From NCBI GenBank assembly GCA_023228885.1, contig JALOAJ010000067.1:1-6172 (forward strand): DNA of 6,172 bases, read 5' to 3'. Origin of the DNA: Bacillota bacterium (lineage in GTDB: Bacteria > Bacillota > Clostridia > Monoglobales > Firm-18). Made by a program: the position numbers and the translations under genes. The notes beneath the pieces were generated by a model that worked only from the letters and a program-made list of their open reading frames with translations, ran no database searches and was not told the DNA's origin. This document shows positions 5,062-6,172 of this stretch, piece by piece. Within the stretch, counting starts at the first letter, position 1. Every line of letters begins with the position of its first letter.

Positions 5062-5836
5062 TATTTAGCACCTCCTTTGTTAAAGCACGGTACGCCTGTG
5101 CTACCTTACCGCTTTTGTCATAGCTGTATATGCTTTTCCCTATTGCTGATGTTTCAGCGGCTCTGATAGATAGGGGAATTTCCGTTTTGAAAACTTTCAG
5201 ATTATTCCCGTATGTATTTCTGATTAACTTAGAAATACCCTTTGCAAAATTTGTTCGGCTGTCTACCATCGTCATAAGAATGCCACCAACCTTTAACCCG
5301 GGGTTTATCTGCCGCCGCACCTTTGAAACGGTTTTCAAAAGCTGTTCCAATCCTTTTGCGGGTAGATATTGTGCCTGCACCGGAATAATGATTTCATTTG
5401 CCGCTGTAAGAGCATTTGTTGTCAGCATACCAAGGGAAGGAGTACAGTCGAGCAGCACAAAATCGTAGTCAGTTTTGATTTGGCTTATGTATTCCTTTAA
5501 AATTTGTTCCCGACTCATGATGTTTACAAGTACCGTTTCAATACCCGACAATTCAATGTTTGCAGGCACTAAGTCCACACCCTCGTTGTGGTGCAGGATA
5601 CCTTCGCCTGTTTCGATTGGCTTTTCATCAATAACTTTTTGCAAGAGCGTTGCCAAGGTAACAGGCAAATCGTCCGGCTGGGGAAAGCCAAGACTTTCAG
5701 TTAAGCTACCTTGTGCATCACAATCAATAAGTAGCACCCGTTTACCCTCGTTTGCCAAGCCGATACCTAAGTTGACCGTTGTGGTGGTTTTGCCACAACC
5801 GCCTTTTTGATTGGCTATCGCTATAACCTTTGACAT
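5018..5836 (-). CDS. parA: ParA/Soj-family partition ATPase
   Basis: This 272-residue P-loop ATPase drives segregation of the element together with ParB. Motifs: deviant Walker A KGGCGKTTTT (11-20, signature lysine K11 and catalytic K16); Walker A' DCDAQGS (38-44, D40); Walker B FVLLDCTPSLG (126-136, D130); then PVQAQYLPAKGLEQL (152-166), the usual switch and interface segment. It lacks an N-terminal DNA-binding extension, so it is the small, Soj-like type that binds DNA nonspecifically in the ATP form. Start ATG at 5836 has GGAGGTG (5851-5845) 8 nt upstream and lies 21 nt after the stop of the initiator-like gene, which points to one operon. Its last 14 codons overlap the beginning of parB (44 nt), so the basic end (KSRIKHKSDPIR) is coded over the parB ribosome site and start. 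The call is very secure. Confidence 0.98.
   Translation of the reverse strand: MSKVIAIANQKGGCGKTTTTVNLGIGLANEGKRVLLIDCDAQGSLTESLGFPQPDDLPVTLATLLQKVIDEKPIETGEGILHHNEGVDLVPANIELSGIETVLVNIMSREQILKEYISQIKTDYDFVLLDCTPSLGMLTTNALTAANEIIIPVQAQYLPAKGLEQLLKTVSKVRRQINPGLKVGGILMTMVDSRTNFAKGISKLIRNTYGNNLKVFKTEIPLSIRAAETSAIGKSIYSYDKSGKVAQAYRALTKEVLNNEKSRIKHKSDPIR
5069..5078 (-). promoter_or_regulatory. parB ribosome binding site inside the parA coding region
   Basis: AAAGGAGGTG on the minus strand lies 7 nt before the parB ATG (5061-5059) and within the final codons of parA, which stops only at 5018. Ribosomes finishing parA pass over this site, the usual arrangement for coupled, stoichiometric expression. 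Confidence 0.85.
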
Positions 5837-5857
5837 TTTTTTAACACCTCCATAAAT

Positions 5858-6172
5858 TTATCCGTATAAATCGTGATTAACCTTTGCACTATAAAAACTA
5901 TCTATTGTTTCAAGTGAGTTGTATATCGTGGTAATTAAAAACGCCCGTATGTTACGGACGTTAGATGTATTATCTTTTATCGAATCATGGATATACTCAA
6001 TATGTTCGGATGTGATTTTTAAAAACCGACTTCTCACCACATCTGTGGGATAGTCCTGTTTGTTTATTCTAATCGTGGGGGAGCGTGAGCATACCACGTC
6101 GGTCATGATTAAAACAATTTCATCAAGCCATGCCCCGTACTGTACTTTGATAATGTCATAATCAATGTTTTT
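5858..6172 (-). CDS. Replication initiator protein (RepA-type with DUF6017-like C-terminus), C-terminal 104 residues, 5' end outside window
   Basis: The frame is open from the window edge to TAA at 5860-5858. An ATG at 6106 is internal: the same frame continues upstream with KNIDYDIIKVQYGAWLDEIV, which belongs to the family pattern, so the gene is 5'-truncated by the window and not a short protein. The visible part (after the lead-in: TIRINKQDYPTDVVRSRFLK, SEHIEYIHDSI, NVRNIRAFLITTIYNS, ETIDSFYSAKVNHDLYG) resembles, from memory, the C-terminal domain of replication initiator A proteins found directly upstream of parA in clostridial conjugative elements, ending in the typical VNHD-x-YG. The DNA-binding N-terminal domain would lie beyond 6172. 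Role: initiation of replication of the excised element (family inference). Position immediately before parAB agrees. The family call is good; initiator activity is not shown by this fragment. Confidence 0.8.
   Translation of the reverse strand, partial: KNIDYDIIKVQYGAWLDEIVLIMTDVVCSRSPTIRINKQDYPTDVVRSRFLKITSEHIEYIHDSIKDNTSNVRNIRAFLITTIYNSLETIDSFYSAKVNHDLYG
5940..5962 (-). other. Terminator-like hairpin inside the initiator gene
   Basis: On the minus strand AACGTCCGTA, loop ACA, and TACGGGCGTT form a 10-bp stem (one U-G wobble in RNA) followed by TTTAATT. It lies about 100 nt before parA and encodes VRNIRA, a stretch conserved in the family, so coding constraint alone may explain it. A role as attenuator ahead of parAB is possible but unproven. 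Confidence 0.35.

Noticed and set aside
5774..5795. GTTGTGG / CCACAAC inverted repeat at the parA P-loop
   Set aside because: It follows from Thr and Gly codons of the Walker A motif; a 7-bp repeat here needs no further explanation.
5130..5810. Two plus-strand open frames of about 111 residues opposite parA
   Set aside because: They are antisense to a highly conserved ParA, have compositions dictated by its codons, and show no ribosome site or recognisable motif.
5858..6106. Reading the initiator fragment as a complete 82-residue gene starting at ATG 6106
   Set aside because: The frame stays open upstream to the window edge and the upstream residues also fit the family, so the ATG is internal.

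Overview
The window is a densely packed, single-direction gene block (every gene on the minus strand, read from 6172 down to 1) from a low-GC Gram-positive bacterium. The strong GGAGGTG ribosome sites, the A/T-leaning codons and the gene families point to Clostridia (Lachnospiraceae or Clostridioides-type). The content is that of the replication, partition and accessory block of an integrative conjugative element or large plasmid of the Tn1549/CTn kind, not ordinary chromosome. No relaxase, type IV secretion gene, integrase, rRNA, tRNA or CRISPR array is visible.

Layout in transcription order: (1) 6172-5858, the C-terminal end of a replication-initiator-type protein, cut by the window edge; (2) 5836-5018, ParA ATPase; (3) 5061-4138, ParB, overlapping parA by 44 nt; (4) 4139-4110, an intrinsic-terminator-like hairpin starting at the parB stop codon; (5) four tightly spaced small genes, 4087-3767 (106 aa), 3760-3146 (204 aa), 3149-2523 (208 aa) and 2520-2140 (126 aa), of element-specific families without firm function; (6) 2125-1, the first 708 codons of a very large element-encoded helicase/methylase-type polyvalent protein, starting at TTG and running off the window. 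That large gene is easy to miss because it has no ATG start and no stop in the window, but its frame is open throughout.

The most striking observation is a gene inside a gene. A complete TnpV-family protein (1290-943) with its own ribosome site is encoded in the +1 frame of the large helicase gene, on the same strand. It coincides with a Gly/Asp/Arg/Gln-rich linker of the helicase protein and with a local GC rise (about 50% against about 36% in a nearby stretch, hand-counted). Both frames look genuine by family resemblance.

Other points for a second look: a perfect 17-bp-arm palindrome inside parB (4585-4619), a candidate parS-like site; a second long near-palindrome in the helicase gene just after the tnpV stop (864-901); a run of six consecutive proteins that all end in arginine, four with a basic tail ending in E-x-E-R; a paralogous N-terminal module shared by the 106-aa and 204-aa proteins; and a duplicated module in the helicase protein.

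Working model: the initiator and ParAB replicate and maintain the element. The small genes and the giant helicase, with tnpV nested in it, form a downstream accessory arm that may be tuned by the hairpin after parB. Family names come from recalled resemblance, not from a search.
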